A DNA stretch of 64,000 nucleotides from Tipula vernalis (lineage: Eukaryota; Arthropoda; Insecta; Diptera; Tipulidae): the NCBI GenBank assembly GCA_958295665.1, contig OY282558.1, positions 463,648,495 to 463,712,494 of the forward strand, written 5' to 3'. Under the pieces are notes generated by a model. That model saw nothing but the letters and a program-made list of their open reading frames with translations. It had not been told where the DNA came from and ran no database searches. Positions 51,071-62,309 of this stretch are shown piece after piece. Position 1 is the first letter of the stretch. The number at the start of each line of letters is the position of its first letter. The position numbers and the translations under genes were made by a program.

Positions 51071-51760
51071 GTTCCTCAGCAATTCCGATTGGAACTTTTT
51101 ACAACGTGGTGGAAATTTAAATGACATTGTTTTGATGTCTAACGACCTTCTCAGGAGAGGTATTGAAAGACACACTCCGTTGGTAAAAAATAACCCGGCT
51201 TTCGGGAGCTGTGGTACAATAATAGGTTGTTACATATGGAAAAACGCCACAATATGTTCCAGTTATTATACAGACGGTGCGAAGTTCAGTTTTATCCCGA
51301 TTTTGATAAAGCCCGCAAAGAGCTTAAAAGTTTAAATTGGTTTTCATATAACCAATATTTAAGGGCGCTGGTTTTAAGGATTGTGCCGAGAGTTTGTCTC
51401 GTCCAATTATGGGTTTTAGCCCAGAATGGGTTTATCCAGGCAGATCCACAGTGACTAATCTGGTTTCTTTTTGTGGCAAATTAGTTAACAGTTTAAACCC
51501 CAGATAACAACTGGACTTTGTTTATACTGATTTTGCGAAAGCTTATGATAAGATGACCACTCGCTCCTTATCATCAAATTAAAGAACTTAAATTGTCAGT
51601 TCATCGCAATTCAATGGTTGCGTTCTTACCTTTTCGACTGCTGGGAATCCGTTAGGATATTTGCTTGGAGTGTGCTAACTGCCTCCTGTTCGCCAATGAC
51701 ATGAAAATTTTCGCCAGGGTCAACAGCGTATCCGTTACATTCCAGCGACTAAAATTGCAA
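51071..51760 (+). pseudogene. Jockey-clade RT fragment (plus strand)
   Basis: The plus-strand reading starts with FLSNSDWNFLQRGGNLNDIV and LRRGIERHTPLVKNNPAF, the pre-RT region of Jockey-clade elements. After shifts it continues FDKARKELKSLNWFSYNQYL, GFSPEWVYPGRSTVTNLVSF and LDFVYTDFAKAYDKM (catalytic Asp). It then jumps to CLLFANDMKIFARV-like sequence, where the catalytic FADD box reads FAND. The palm region between these motifs is shortened by a deletion near 51640-51690. It ends near 51760, meeting a minus-strand RT of another copy head-on. Confidence 0.8.
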
Positions 51761-52404
51761 ATGAATTAGCTTTGTCTAGTATAGCAGATAGATCATCAAC
51801 AATATGCACAAGCGCAGTAGTAGTACTATGGCCATATTTAGATAATTAAAGCTATTGAAGTGCTCAAGAATTTGAAGTTGTATAATTTTTTCCAAGACCT
51901 TGGACAGGGCAGGCAAAATACTAATCGGGCGAATGTCACAAATATTAGAAATTACATCCTTTTTGGGTAGGAGAGTATTCGATACTGATCGATTAGGAAA
52001 TACTGATTTCGTCAAACAGAGAAGAAACAAATCAATAAATAACTTTAGTACCTTGAAGTTTACCATGTCATATGCCATCGAGTCAGATTTAACTGTACGA
52101 ATTGCATTCAATACAATAAGTTCATCGACACAATCAAAAACAAAACCATAACTACCAGAAATAATAAAATTAAAATCGGGTAAAAGCAAAACACCTTTAG
52201 ATTCATTAAGTTTAATTTAATAAATCTTTTAAATCTTTTATATTTTTTGTAAGCTAAATCTCTACGTTGCATTAAACTCAAAATATGTGCATTTAACCAC
52301 GGAGCAGTTGGACATTTATTTATATTTGGTTTACGAGGCACACAAATAGTATCTAAATTTATTAAGAAAGCTGAATTGAATTCTTCAAGTATATTAATTA
52401 ATAT
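51761..52404 (-). pseudogene. Reverse transcriptase N-terminal part of the 51.8-54.5 kb element
   Basis: Read from 52404 down: EEFNSAFLINLDTICVPRKP, then APWLNAHILSLMQRRDLAYK, then the RT fingers with ISNICDIRPISILPALSKVL and EKIIQLQ. After a frameshift it continues STTTALVHIVDDLSAILDKA. It stops near 51761, before the catalytic Asp block. It belongs to the same element as the endonuclease at 52871-53570, from which it is separated by a nested 3' fragment. Confidence 0.8.
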
Positions 52405-52870
52405 ATTAATTTATTTATTTATTTATAGTATTTTATAAATAATTTAGTATTAAAAGGAAAAGCAGACATGGAAATAAAGTAATCGAAACAAACAAAAATA
52501 ATGAAGTTGCTTCCATTAGGCATAAAAACCTCTTACATTTTTTCAAACAATTTCCACCTCATGCTTACATATTCTATTTTGAGCAGTAGCTCATTTACAA
52601 TAAAATATACAGCACGAGGTGAAAGAATATTAAAAATTAACAATAATAACAAAGTTAATAAAAATAAATTTAAAAAACTACGTATTGCCCATCAATCACG
52701 CCACTCCAAAAATGTTGACTTAAATAATTTTGCCGATCCTAATCTCTTAATTTCCAATGGAATTGAATTCCAAAGGGAAACTCCTCTAACATAAAAGGAC
52801 TTGTTTAACGACCTACAACCATTTTTAGCCGGAATTAGGCGTAGGAGGGTTCTTCCCGGAAATACTCGGG
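52405..52870 (-). mobile_element. Nested 3' end of a second family member
   Basis: From 52870 down the reading ARVFPGRTLLRLIPAKNGCR and FYVRGVSLWNSIPLEIKRLG is the extreme C-terminal segment of this element family. It is followed by a 3' UTR and an (ATAA)n tail at about 52405-52425. The same 3' region is present at 57976-58335. It lies between the endonuclease and RT of a larger copy in the same orientation, so a 5'-truncated copy inserted into a longer one. Confidence 0.85.
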
Positions 52871-53570
52871 CGGGAATTATCGGGAACGACTGAACTTATT
52901 GCAGGCAAAAATCAAGTCATGATCAGAAATAGCAGGAACAGCAAGCTGCCCAAAAGAAATAATATATTGCTTATCAGCCTCATACAAAATTACCAAATCC
53001 AATAGACTGCTATCCAATCTAGTTGGTTGATAAGGTAAATAAAATAAATTATGTAAACTCAAGCAACCACTTAGTTTATTCCTAATCAACATATTAAAGT
53101 TAAAATCACCACAACAAATACCTTTTTTATACTGAGACAAATATTCAGAAAAAAATCCTTGTAAATTATTAATATCATCAGTACCGCAGGAGGCGGGTTA
53201 TAAATAATCAAAATAAGAATTTTACCAAATCGACCGACAAGTGCAGACGCCAAAACTTCAACCTTACCAAAGGCACCCGCGAACAATTTACTAACCCCCA
53301 AAGTAGACCGAAAATAAATACTAACACCACCCTATCGTGTATTATTAATACGATCAAAACGTATTAGTTTATAATTATTGATAAGGAGCGATTTGTTTGT
53401 AATTTTACTGTTAAGAAGAGTTTCAGTTAAAGCAAGAAAATCGAATTTGTATAACTGTAACAGTATAGTAATTTCAATTAAATGTTTAACCAAACTACGG
53501 ACATTTAAATGGCCAAATTTTTTAGAACAATTTACATTTATCTACAGATTATCACCTGGAACAAATTTAC
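52871..53570 (-). pseudogene. APE endonuclease domain of the 51.8-54.5 kb element
   Basis: From about 53540 down: FGHLNVRSLVKHLIEI, LYKFDFLALTETLL (the catalytic Glu in 'TET'), then GGVSIYFRS, then CCGDFNFNMLIRNKL (GDFN with Asp and Asn intact). It continues with PTRLDSSLLDLVILYEADKQ and VPAISDHDLIFACN, the SDH catalytic box. The domain order and all visible catalytic residues match APE endonucleases of Jockey/CR1-group elements. Frameshifts near 53305 and 53100 break the frame. At 52871 the frame is cut by the nested fragment. Confidence 0.85.
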
Positions 53571-53588
53571 TACAGTGTAAGTTATAAT

Positions 53589-54507
53589 TTAACGTGTTGT
53601 ACTGTTGGCTGTAACGGTTGTCCGAAACTTCACTCGTGGAGGCAATGTTGTCCGAAAATTTGTATTACTAAATTCCCGAATGTTTACCGCAGTCGGCCAA
53701 GTATTTAAGTCAAGAGCCTTTACCCGTAAATCAGCTTTTATGCCCAATTTGTAGCAAATAAACTCCAACGTTTCAATGTTGAGTTGTTTGGGAATAAGTT
53801 TAAATACTTTGCAGTCGTCAATCACGAAGCAAGTTTTTTAGCCATAATTGATATATCATTTTCAATAGTTTGCGGATCAAATTTGGGAAGGTGTAACCAT
53901 ATAGTCGGTTCAATAACTTTTACCCCAAAACTTTCGGCAAACTGTCTGGTACCACAAATCAATTTTCTGTTCAGCTGTTGAGGATTTTTATTTTCAATGG
54001 CTGGCACAGCCAAACTGGAACTCAATCTGGATGATGTTACCTCAGCAAAGGTTCTCGAATAATTTTGTATGCTCGCAGGTACAGTAGATGTATTAAATTT
54101 AGCACCAGATTCGATACAGGTTTCTTAATTCATCATATTAGCACAATTTGTTTGAGTTTCATCGGCAATAGCCATAACAATTGAACCTGAACAATCATTA
54201 GTAATAACGCAATCGGAAATGTGAGATTGCACTGGTTTATTAATTAACTTTTGATTTTTTCATTTGGGTTTATATTTTTTTTAAAGATCCCATTATTTCA
54301 CTTAAAATGTTTACTAGTTCACTGTAAATGTCTTTATAACTGTCACAAAACTAAAAAAATACTGTCCGAGCCTCAAATTACCTCGAAAACATTTTTCCTC
54401 AATCCGACACATTTATAGTGGGCAACCTTTTTGCATAACCCACTACACACTAACACGTTCTCAGACACATCTGGAACAGCACACGCCATACAAATGTTCG
54501 ATGCCAT
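53589..54507 (-). pseudogene. ORF1 with PHD-like zinc motif, same element
   Basis: From the likely start at 54507 (MASNICMACAVPD) it shows CxxC, then VCSGLC, then HYKC, a PHD/zinc-ribbon-like arrangement. A stop follows at 54373. After stops the reading resumes at about 54025-53589 with QQLNRKLICGTRQFAESFGV, KVFKLIPKQLNIETLEFICY and TWPTAVNIREFSNTNFRTTL. This would be the nucleic-acid-binding ORF1 protein of the retrotransposon. It ends 20-60 bases before the endonuclease reading begins. PHD-bearing ORF1 proteins are known from some CR1/Jockey-group LINEs; exact family unassigned. Confidence 0.7.
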
Positions 54508-54509
54508 AT

Positions 54510-55265
54510 GATTATTTAAATTCACACAATAACAATGAATAGTGAACAAGGAAACCAAATCACACTACAGTTTATATTACACACTATATACCCCAAATAT
54601 TTACAGACACATACTACTAAATTATTATTTGTACAAATCATACAATTTTATTTTTTATTAAATATTTTTTTTTCAAATTGCAACATACACAGGAAAAAAA
54701 AACGTCCATTCAGATCAAAGCTGGCTAGTTCAATGATGTAAGAAGTATGCTTAATGTAAGAGTTTCCTAATCATGCATATACCTTGTATTTCTTCTGATT
54801 TTATAACTAAATGATCTACAGATTCTTACATTTCTAATGTTTTTATAGTCATAGATTTTGGTATGCTAAATAAGATCCCATTGTCAGATTTTGCCTAACT
54901 ATTTCAAAAACCTAACGTGATCGGGTAATTCTGTGACCAGATTCAGGTTCAGCGCAAAAAATTACTTCGAAATCCACTGTTCAATCAAAAAAAAAACCTT
55001 TAACCCTTTTTTGCAAGCCTGTGTAATTCTTAAGATTTAACGATTTTTACAGATGCACAGCTTATATTTCCCGTATTAAGCAAACGCCGCAGATTTCTCT
55101 TCCTAAAATTTAATAATATACAGCCGACATTTCTATAAAAAAACTGGCACATTCTACAAAATTTTGCTTGATTCTGAAAATTTTTTAAAAGTTTGAAAAG
55201 TTGCTAATAAGTTGGTAAGATAGCGCCATCGTAGAAGTAGTTACTAAATAACTAGTAGTAGTTAC
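54510..55265. other. Probable 5' UTR of the element, then non-coding
   Basis: The first part is probably the element's 5' UTR, but its limit is not visible. No gene follows. A repeated word 'gtagttact' occurs near 55237 and 55258, next to the MITE. Confidence 0.4.
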
Positions 55266-55268
55266 TCA

Positions 55269-55538
55269 ATAATTGAGCTGTTATTTTTGAAAGTGGTATA
55301 AGTCCATTTTTCAAAAAAATTAAGTTAATAATAACAATAGGCAAATGACAGTATAATCTTTCTAACGGTAAGAAATTTATAGCCAAAATAAAAACAAATG
55401 CATCTCTAATACTTGTGCAAAAAATAAGAAAATTCAAAATCCTGTATATTTTTGCATTTATTGTTTCTTTATTCTTTCATTATCTCGATTCAACAAAATA
55501 TGGACTTATACCACTTTCAAAAATAACAGCTCAATTAT
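55269..55538. mobile_element. 270 bp MITE with ~39 bp perfect terminal inverted repeats
   Basis: The left end ATAATTGAGCTGTTATTTTT continues GAAAGTGGTATAAGTCCAT. The right end is the exact reverse complement over the same length. It is non-coding and the target duplication is ambiguous. The perfect ends suggest it is one of the younger insertions here. Confidence 0.9.
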
Positions 55539-55544
55539 GGAAAA

Positions 55545-56950
55545 TAAAAATGCTAAAACATTGGGAAATAAGTTTATTTATAGTGCAATTTGTTTCATTT
55601 GGCCGCACCTTTTCGACAATTCCCGTCTGCATTTTTATCATTGTAATGTTTTTCGAATTCTATTGTAAATGCTTTGCCTCGTCATTTCTAAGCCTAATAG
55701 TATGAAACTCCTGCTGAATGCTGTGGGACAGACTAAAAGATGTAAAAACTCATTTGTAAGCAGTTTTCTGGAGCAGCGTTCTGGATATTCGAGGTATAGT
55801 TAGAAAAGTGGTCACCCTCAACATGAGTGTAGGGTTGCTCGTCAAACCATTTTAGTATTGATTGTGTTTGCCTTTAAAAATACCTGAATTGAAAAAAAAT
55901 CGAATAGATGTTGTTTAATTAGCTCTGCCTTAACATTTAACAATGTATAAAGAGGAGAAGCTAAATTTATACGGACGCGTACCAGTTTGCGACTACCACC
56001 GATAATATCAACCAACAAATCAATACTGAATGACCTACAACATGTCCGTCGGCCGGGAAGGTGATAGCAACTGTTTTTTGGGGATTTTCGTCAATCTCTA
56101 TGTAAAAGAAAGAAAAAAACAACGACATGTACCATGTATCATTTGATAAAAAAGTGGAGTTTCCTCAAAGCTTGGCCCCGGCTCACTCTTTGTGTGGCAA
56201 TGGCTAAAATTCATCTGGTGCAGTTCGAATTGATTGACCCACCTTATTGATAGACCGCACAGGGCCCTTATTTCTGTTTTCTAAACTTAAAATTTTTCGG
56301 TTCAGGATCCTATTTTGCAGAGCTATAAGCCAACTACTATTTGTAAGAATTAGTGAAAAAAACAATCGGTGGAAAACTGTAAACAGCTTACAAAAAAGAA
56401 GACTATGTTGAAGAATAAAATTGAACTTGTTACTGAAAAAATAATTGTTTCTATAATTTTGGCCCAAAACTTTTCAGAATACCCTTGTATTAGTGTTTCT
56501 ATAGATCTTAGAAGACCTGCGCCTCTGGGAATAACATTTGTGACGTGTGGCATCTAAATTCACCGAGATGTTAGACACTTTATGTTCATTTGGTTTACCT
56601 GTAAGCTGTAACTATTATAAATGTCTCAGATCAAAAATCGGCCCGGACTTTGACTTTCCAGGTTCAATTCAGAAATACAACATAAATTCAAATACGAAAA
56701 AAAGAAAGTTTCCAGAAATTTTCAGAAATAAGTTATGATTGCAAGAACCTTCAAGTCGACTCAAAATACCGCTAGCCTTCTCCTTTAAGAAGAATAGGAG
56801 TCTTACTTGGGCAAATTTCCGTTTATGCTTTTTATACTATATTAGCTTTGTTTAGGGGAAAATGGAAGTCCTCATCAAACATGAGAGGTAGGTGAAATGT
56901 AAACATATCAACATCTTAATTTTAAAGACAATAGAAGCTTGAATATTTTT
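55545..56950. other. Non-coding stretch
   Basis: No gene is recognised. Short ORFs on both strands at 56204-56557 overlap each other and show no known motif. Confidence 0.45.
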
Positions 56951-56952
56951 AA

Positions 56953-56953
<1 letters not shown>

Positions 56954-57028
<75 letters not shown>
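56954..57028. repeat. (AT)n microsatellite
   Basis: About 75 bp of uninterrupted AT dinucleotide repeat, followed by a short interrupted tail. Confidence 0.97.
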
Positions 57029-57037
<9 letters not shown>

Positions 57038-57039
57038 AA

Positions 57040-57970
57040 TAGCCGCGGGAGAAATATGTATTTATATGCGATACGATATTCCTTATCACCATTATAAAGT
57101 GATTTATGTATGTAAATAAACAAGATAATATATTTCAAATATGGTATACCACAAACATTCGTAGGAGAGTCGAATAACATAAGTTTTCTGTATACGTACA
57201 AGGGATTGAGAAAACTGTTAGAAAAAGGATTTACTGCTTAAATTGCTTTCTCGCTCGTATTTTTATTATTAGGGGACAGAATACTAAAGTGATTTATATG
57301 TGGTAGTGTATACAAATCGTATAAAATATAGAGCGACCTTGAATTTTAACCGAATATAATCATTTCTTTTATGTTTAATAAAATACAATTTATCAGTCTA
57401 ATTTTATCGTTGTAAACAATTTCCCCCATTCTACAAAACATTTTAAATTCATTACCAATTATTTTTGTGTTTTAATATATTTTAATAATAAAAAATAAAA
57501 AACTCATAAATAGTTTAATTTACTCGTACATCGAATTTATTTTTTATTAGTATTAAATTGATAATAATAATAAGAATATTCTATACTCTACATAGTACAA
57601 AGTGTCGCGTCACCCTTTTATGAAAAGCTCATAAATTTCGATTTTTTTCGCAGCCACTCAAATTTTATTTTTTTAATTAATATACCCTAAGTACGAGTAA
57701 GTATAACAATAGAATGAATTTCTCATCTTTAATAATTATTATTATTGATTTGTGTACGTTCATCAAAATAAAACGACTGAGTTCTCAATTTTTGCTTTCT
57801 AGGAATCAACATCAATTTACTTTTATTCTTTTTGTTTTATTTTCTTAATATCGATGTCGATTTAAAGAGATAGTCTGGTACAGGCAAAAAGTGAGAAACT
57901 AAATCCTCAAATCTAATAAACTATGTAATGTTTTCATTCATGTCGTGAAAATAATAATTATTTATAGTAG
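57040..57970. other. Non-coding stretch
   Basis: AT-rich, nothing recognised. Confidence 0.5.
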
Positions 57971-57975
57971 TAGTC

Positions 57976-58985
57976 TTTTATAAATTTATTTATTTATAGT
58001 ATTTTATAAATAATTTAGTATTAAAAGGAAAAGCACACATGGAAACAAAGCAATCGAAACAAAAACAATAATGAAGTTGCTTCCATTAGGCATAAAAACC
58101 TCTTAAATTTTTTCAAACAATTTCCACCTCATGCTTATATATTCTATTTTGAGCAGTAGCTCATTTACAATAAAATGTACAGCACGAGGTGAAATGATAT
58201 TAAAAATTAGCAAAAATGACAATGTTAATAAAAATAAATTAAAAAACTACGTATTTCCCATCAATCATGCCACTCCAAAAATTTTGACTTAAATAATTTG
58301 GCCGATGCTAACTTCTTAATTTCCAATTAAGCGGAAATTAGGGGAATGAAACCTACTAAATATTAAATTCCTATATAGATAACAAGGCTCCTTAGCTTAA
58401 AAATAAAAAGACAAACGCGAAATTTGTAAAAAATAGAAAAACTACATTCTAAAACTAGGCTAGAGTAGGCAGAAATATGATCGAACTACCTAATACCAAA
58501 AATAAACCAGGTACAAGCATTGAAACATCTTTGGAGAACATTCATAGTTTCCTGAAGCATACCGAATAAAACTATGTCACTGTAAATAAAATGAGAAAGA
58601 AGATAACACAAAAACATTTTTTTCCTAAACTGACTATCAGAAAATCCTACTACATACTTTATAAAAACAACTAAGCATGCCAAAGACCTTCTTACTAATA
58701 CTAACTAAATATCCCAAGTAAGAATTTTATTAATAACTAAGCCTAAATCCCTAACAGTATTTGAATATTCAATTAGCGAACCCTGCAGAAAAATACCAGG
58801 AAAGGAAGAGGTATCTAACGGTTTTTTATAAATTATAATCGACTGAGATTTACTTGCGTTTAAAACGAACCTGTTAGAGACCGATCAACTAACGATATTA
58901 CTTAAATCTTCATTTATCAGAGAAATATTTCTAACAATAGAATCCTGATCTAAACGACTATTTCTATAAATTTGAACGAAATATG
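57976..58985 (-). mobile_element. 5'-truncated copy of the same non-LTR family
   Basis: From 58985 down it begins just after the FADD box with VQIYRNSRLDQDSIVRNISL, then LSNIVSWSVSNRFVLNASKS, SLIEYSNTVRDLGLVINKIL and FRKKMFLCYLLSHFIYSDIV, the RT C-terminal half. At 57976-58335 it matches the 3' end at 52405-52770, including the (TAAA)n tail. A deletion near 58330 removes the 'WNSIPLEIK' block found in the other copy. Stops and shifts are present. Confidence 0.85.
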
Positions 58986-58989
58986 AAAT

Positions 58990-61900
58990 AAACAATGATG
59001 AATAGAGCATTCTTTGTCAATGAGGTACATAGAAAATAATAAATAATAATTAAAAAGATAAATCATAAATAAATCATTTCAAGTGAAAAACTAGGCATAA
59101 GCCCGTCCAATCGATGGCCCTTACCAAGTAAGTAATTAGAGTATTAATTCAATAAGACAATGAGGGTATTCTTTATTTAGCTTATGTTAAGATTTGAATG
59201 AAATATATAAAATTTTCCTTAAACGACGATAATATATTGAATTTTCCTTAAACGACAGGTCACGACAATAGATCTTTCGGAATCCGTTCAAGACGACATA
59301 CTTTTAAACTGAGTACGATAAAAGATGTAAGACACCAAGCAGCACATATTAAAATGTCATAGGGTTCAAAACAATGTTTGAATTTAATTTGATACTGCTT
59401 TATTTTTATATTTGTTGTATTTGCCGGCTTAAGTGTTATTTTTGCCGGAGGCTCTGACGGCAATTTTATCTAACAGGCACGATTGAGTTTGGCGGCCGCT
59501 AACTTCAGAACTTAATAACAAATCATTATCATTTGCACACCGCCAGTTAGCCTTTATGATTGCCGTGAGTCAAAATTTTGATATTAGATTATTGATTTGT
59601 TATTGGCCAACACGAGCTAAACAAGCACCACACTCCGCAAAATTTTCGAATTGGTTCCTAAACGCAATAATGATGTTTCTCGAGCTGGAAGCATTCATTT
59701 AGAACGATGGCCACCCACATCTAAAAAAATTAAAACTGTTATTCCGTTCTTCGTTGCCACTGTTTGTCTCGTCTTATCATATTGTAAACCGCTCTTATGA
59801 CCTATATATATAATATATTTTATATACATATATTTTATTTATATATTTTCTATATATTTTTATATTGCTAACCTTACGAGTATGTTAATATGTATATAAT
59901 GCCTTCTCTACAGGCATGGATGGCAGTGTGCCCATTTATGATGTAATTGTGTCATACTTCCAACTACGGGTTGTCTGTTTATGTGGAGAATGTATATGTG
60001 TATATTTTTCATCTCAGAAAGCTTTTGGACAGGATCGTTGTCGTTCAAAATTCCATATTGTCAAGATTGTATGGTTTAAATTTCCCTTCCTGTTGTCATT
60101 TTATATTTTTTAGAAACGAATTATTATTTTTTCTCCACCTATGTTATAACAACATTTTTGTTTGTAAGATATTAAGGTATTTTTTCTTTTAATTTTTTAA
60201 ATTTGTTTTATTCGTAATAGTTATGATGTCTTGTTTATTTTTGTTATTGTAATTTTTAGATGCTGATGATGATTAAAAAGTCGAAACGTCTGCCATATTA
60301 ATAAATTCAGTAATTGCTGTCTATAAAAAGACAGTTCAAGAACCGTACTGAAAGTACTTGGTCAATACACCAAATTTATCCTACTCGAATCTTTAAGAAA
60401 CGCCATTACGAATCACATAATTAATTTTTTCAAGGAATTCGTTTTCAGCATTTAGATAACACGAAACAGCTTCAAGCCCACCCAATTTTCTGAAAATGTA
60501 CGACGCTATTCATACATTTACACCCAAGGTGTCACTTTAATCAAATGCGTCACAGAGTGAATAGAAGGATCATTTCAGCAATTCATGCCTAAATGAAGAA
60601 TAATCATAAAAAATGGCATGCCACAGGTTTTAAAAATATGAATGCGACGAGGATCGCTCGGTTTTAGGAAGTCCTTAGACCACTAATATCGGACTTACAG
60701 CATTTGTCTAGACTCTTAACTAGAAGGGTAAAGAGCAACCCCTAATGTAATATTTTAGATAACCAGCAACGGGTCAAAAAATTTCATAACATCACGAATT
60801 ATCTTAACCGGCTAAGAAACTGACAACGATACTAAAGGAAGAGGAAGCCAAGCCAAATAAACGATTGGTTTAGTTTACTGTAAATGCTTGGATATATGTA
60901 ATGTCCTTACCGCAACCTCTTGGGCTCCTCAGAAGAACATGTTTCCTTTCATCATTGCTGCTGAAAAATGGATTCCCCATCTTTTAGGAAATTTTTAATT
61001 TCAGAAAGATGAGGATCCCATTGGTATTGAAATTCATGCTGCCGAGTTGCTCTATATTGTGATTGAACAGTATTGTCTGCACATCAACCTTACCTGTTTT
61101 TCGAATGAACGGAAGACTGCCTTTACAGTCTCGCTCCTTTTGGATCACGGTTTCCTAATGGATAGCATTAAATATGTCCTTTCGACTGAACATTTTATCT
61201 AGATTGATCAAGCGCCACTTACTATTTAAGGCAGTTTCCAAAGCTAGTGCTTATGCCCTTGAATGTCAACCAAACTCAGCTTTGATCTGCTTGTCCATTA
61301 ACTTAAGGGCATTTGACGTTCCAAAAACAACATAAAAAAATTAAATGCGAATGTAGAGAATAAATAAAGAGGATAGATACCCGCTGGCCTTTGATGCAAA
61401 GCGACCCCATTGTTATTTTCAAATTGAAGTATAATAAACCCAAAATCTTCGAAAAAATAACCAGACATTTCCTAATTTGAAAATCGATCAAACCGCGTAC
61501 AAAACCGAAAATCCTCGAAATACCATAAGCAACCTTTCAAAAGTTATTTGCCTCTGCAAGATTATTTGAAACAAATATCAGATGAATTTTCATTTAGATA
61601 TGATAACGAATAAGAAAACAAAAAATAAAAAAATAAAAAATAAAACCATTTCAAAAATAAATTTCAAACTGGAAAATAATCTTCTGGTGAAGAACCAAAA
61701 AAAATATTTACTATAGTTATATTTCGACAAAATTTATTTTATTTTGTTTTTGCAAAGCAAGAACAAAAATATACATTTCAACGGAATATGATAAAATAAA
61801 AGTAAAAATTTTGAAGAAAATTCAAAACACGTTTCGTTATCTTTCAATATAAATCTTAAATTTTGATTTTTATGGTAGGGATTTGTACGTACTGATGTAG

Positions 61901-62025
61901 ATAATATGTAATACATATAAGAAACACTGTATGCTTAATATGTCGAAGTTTTTTTTTGTATTCAATTGACTGCCCTTCGAACTTCTTAAAACATTTATAT
62001 TTTGTACATCGCAGTTATACCCACA
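58990..62025. other. Non-coding stretch with a few unexplained less AT-rich blocks
   Basis: No gene is recognised. A 17 bp word 'aattttccttaaacgac' is duplicated at about 59211 and 59238. 59810-59870 is AT low complexity. 60260-60335 has a hammerhead-like core and a hairpin. Blocks near 59580-59740 and 60880-61280 are less AT-rich and may be old transposon or gene debris. Confidence 0.45.
60261..60335 (+). other. Hammerhead-ribozyme-like core, weak candidate
   Basis: The order CTGATGA (60263-60269), T, GATT-AAAA-AGTC (a 4 bp stem with one wobble), GAAAC, GTC (60288-60290) resembles the conserved core of hammerhead ribozymes carried by Penelope-like and related retroelements. An extra T before the stem and the lack of a convincing helix I weaken it. 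A separate 6 bp hairpin CTGTCT / AGACAG follows at about 60319-60336. Confidence 0.25.
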
Positions 62026-62027
62026 AA

Positions 62028-62054
62028 CACATATACACACACACACACACACAC
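62028..62054. repeat. (CA)n microsatellite
   Basis: About 25 bp of CA repeat bordering the GC-rich block. Confidence 0.9.
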
Positions 62055-62300
62055 CCCGTGCGGAGTTGCTAGACCTTCCATCGAGGCGCGTCCCCAGGTG
62101 ACGGATAGGGGCAGCCCTCAACCGGTTCTCTGGTCGGGTCGATAGGAAATAAAATACCACCCGCGGACCAAAACTAGTATATGGAAGCATCTGTTCACCA
62201 TGAGGTGCAGCTTTACTTAAAAACTAAACTAAATCCAGAAGCGTCTGCCCATAGTGGGGGCTCCCTGGTCAGCGTCTGTACCCCAGGAGGGGCGCATATG
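62055..62300. other. GC-rich island, possible retrotransposon 5' region
   Basis: About 245 bp with far higher GC than anything nearby. It contains an internal duplication: 'gaagcatctgttcaccatga' near 62184 resembles 'gaagcgtctgcccatagtgg' near 62239, and a third 'agcgtctgtaccccaggagg' lies near 62271. The words recall 5' regions of CFDP2/RTE-type elements, from memory and unverified. No long ORF is convincing. Confidence 0.4.
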
Positions 62301-62309
62301 CAGTTATAT

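Noticed and set aside
52501..52794. 97-codon plus-strand ORF
   Set aside because: It is antisense to the non-LTR C-terminal/3' UTR fragment, which has clear motifs on the minus strand.
56908..57201. 97-codon ORF with Tyr-Ile repeats
   Set aside because: It is a translation of the (AT)n microsatellite.
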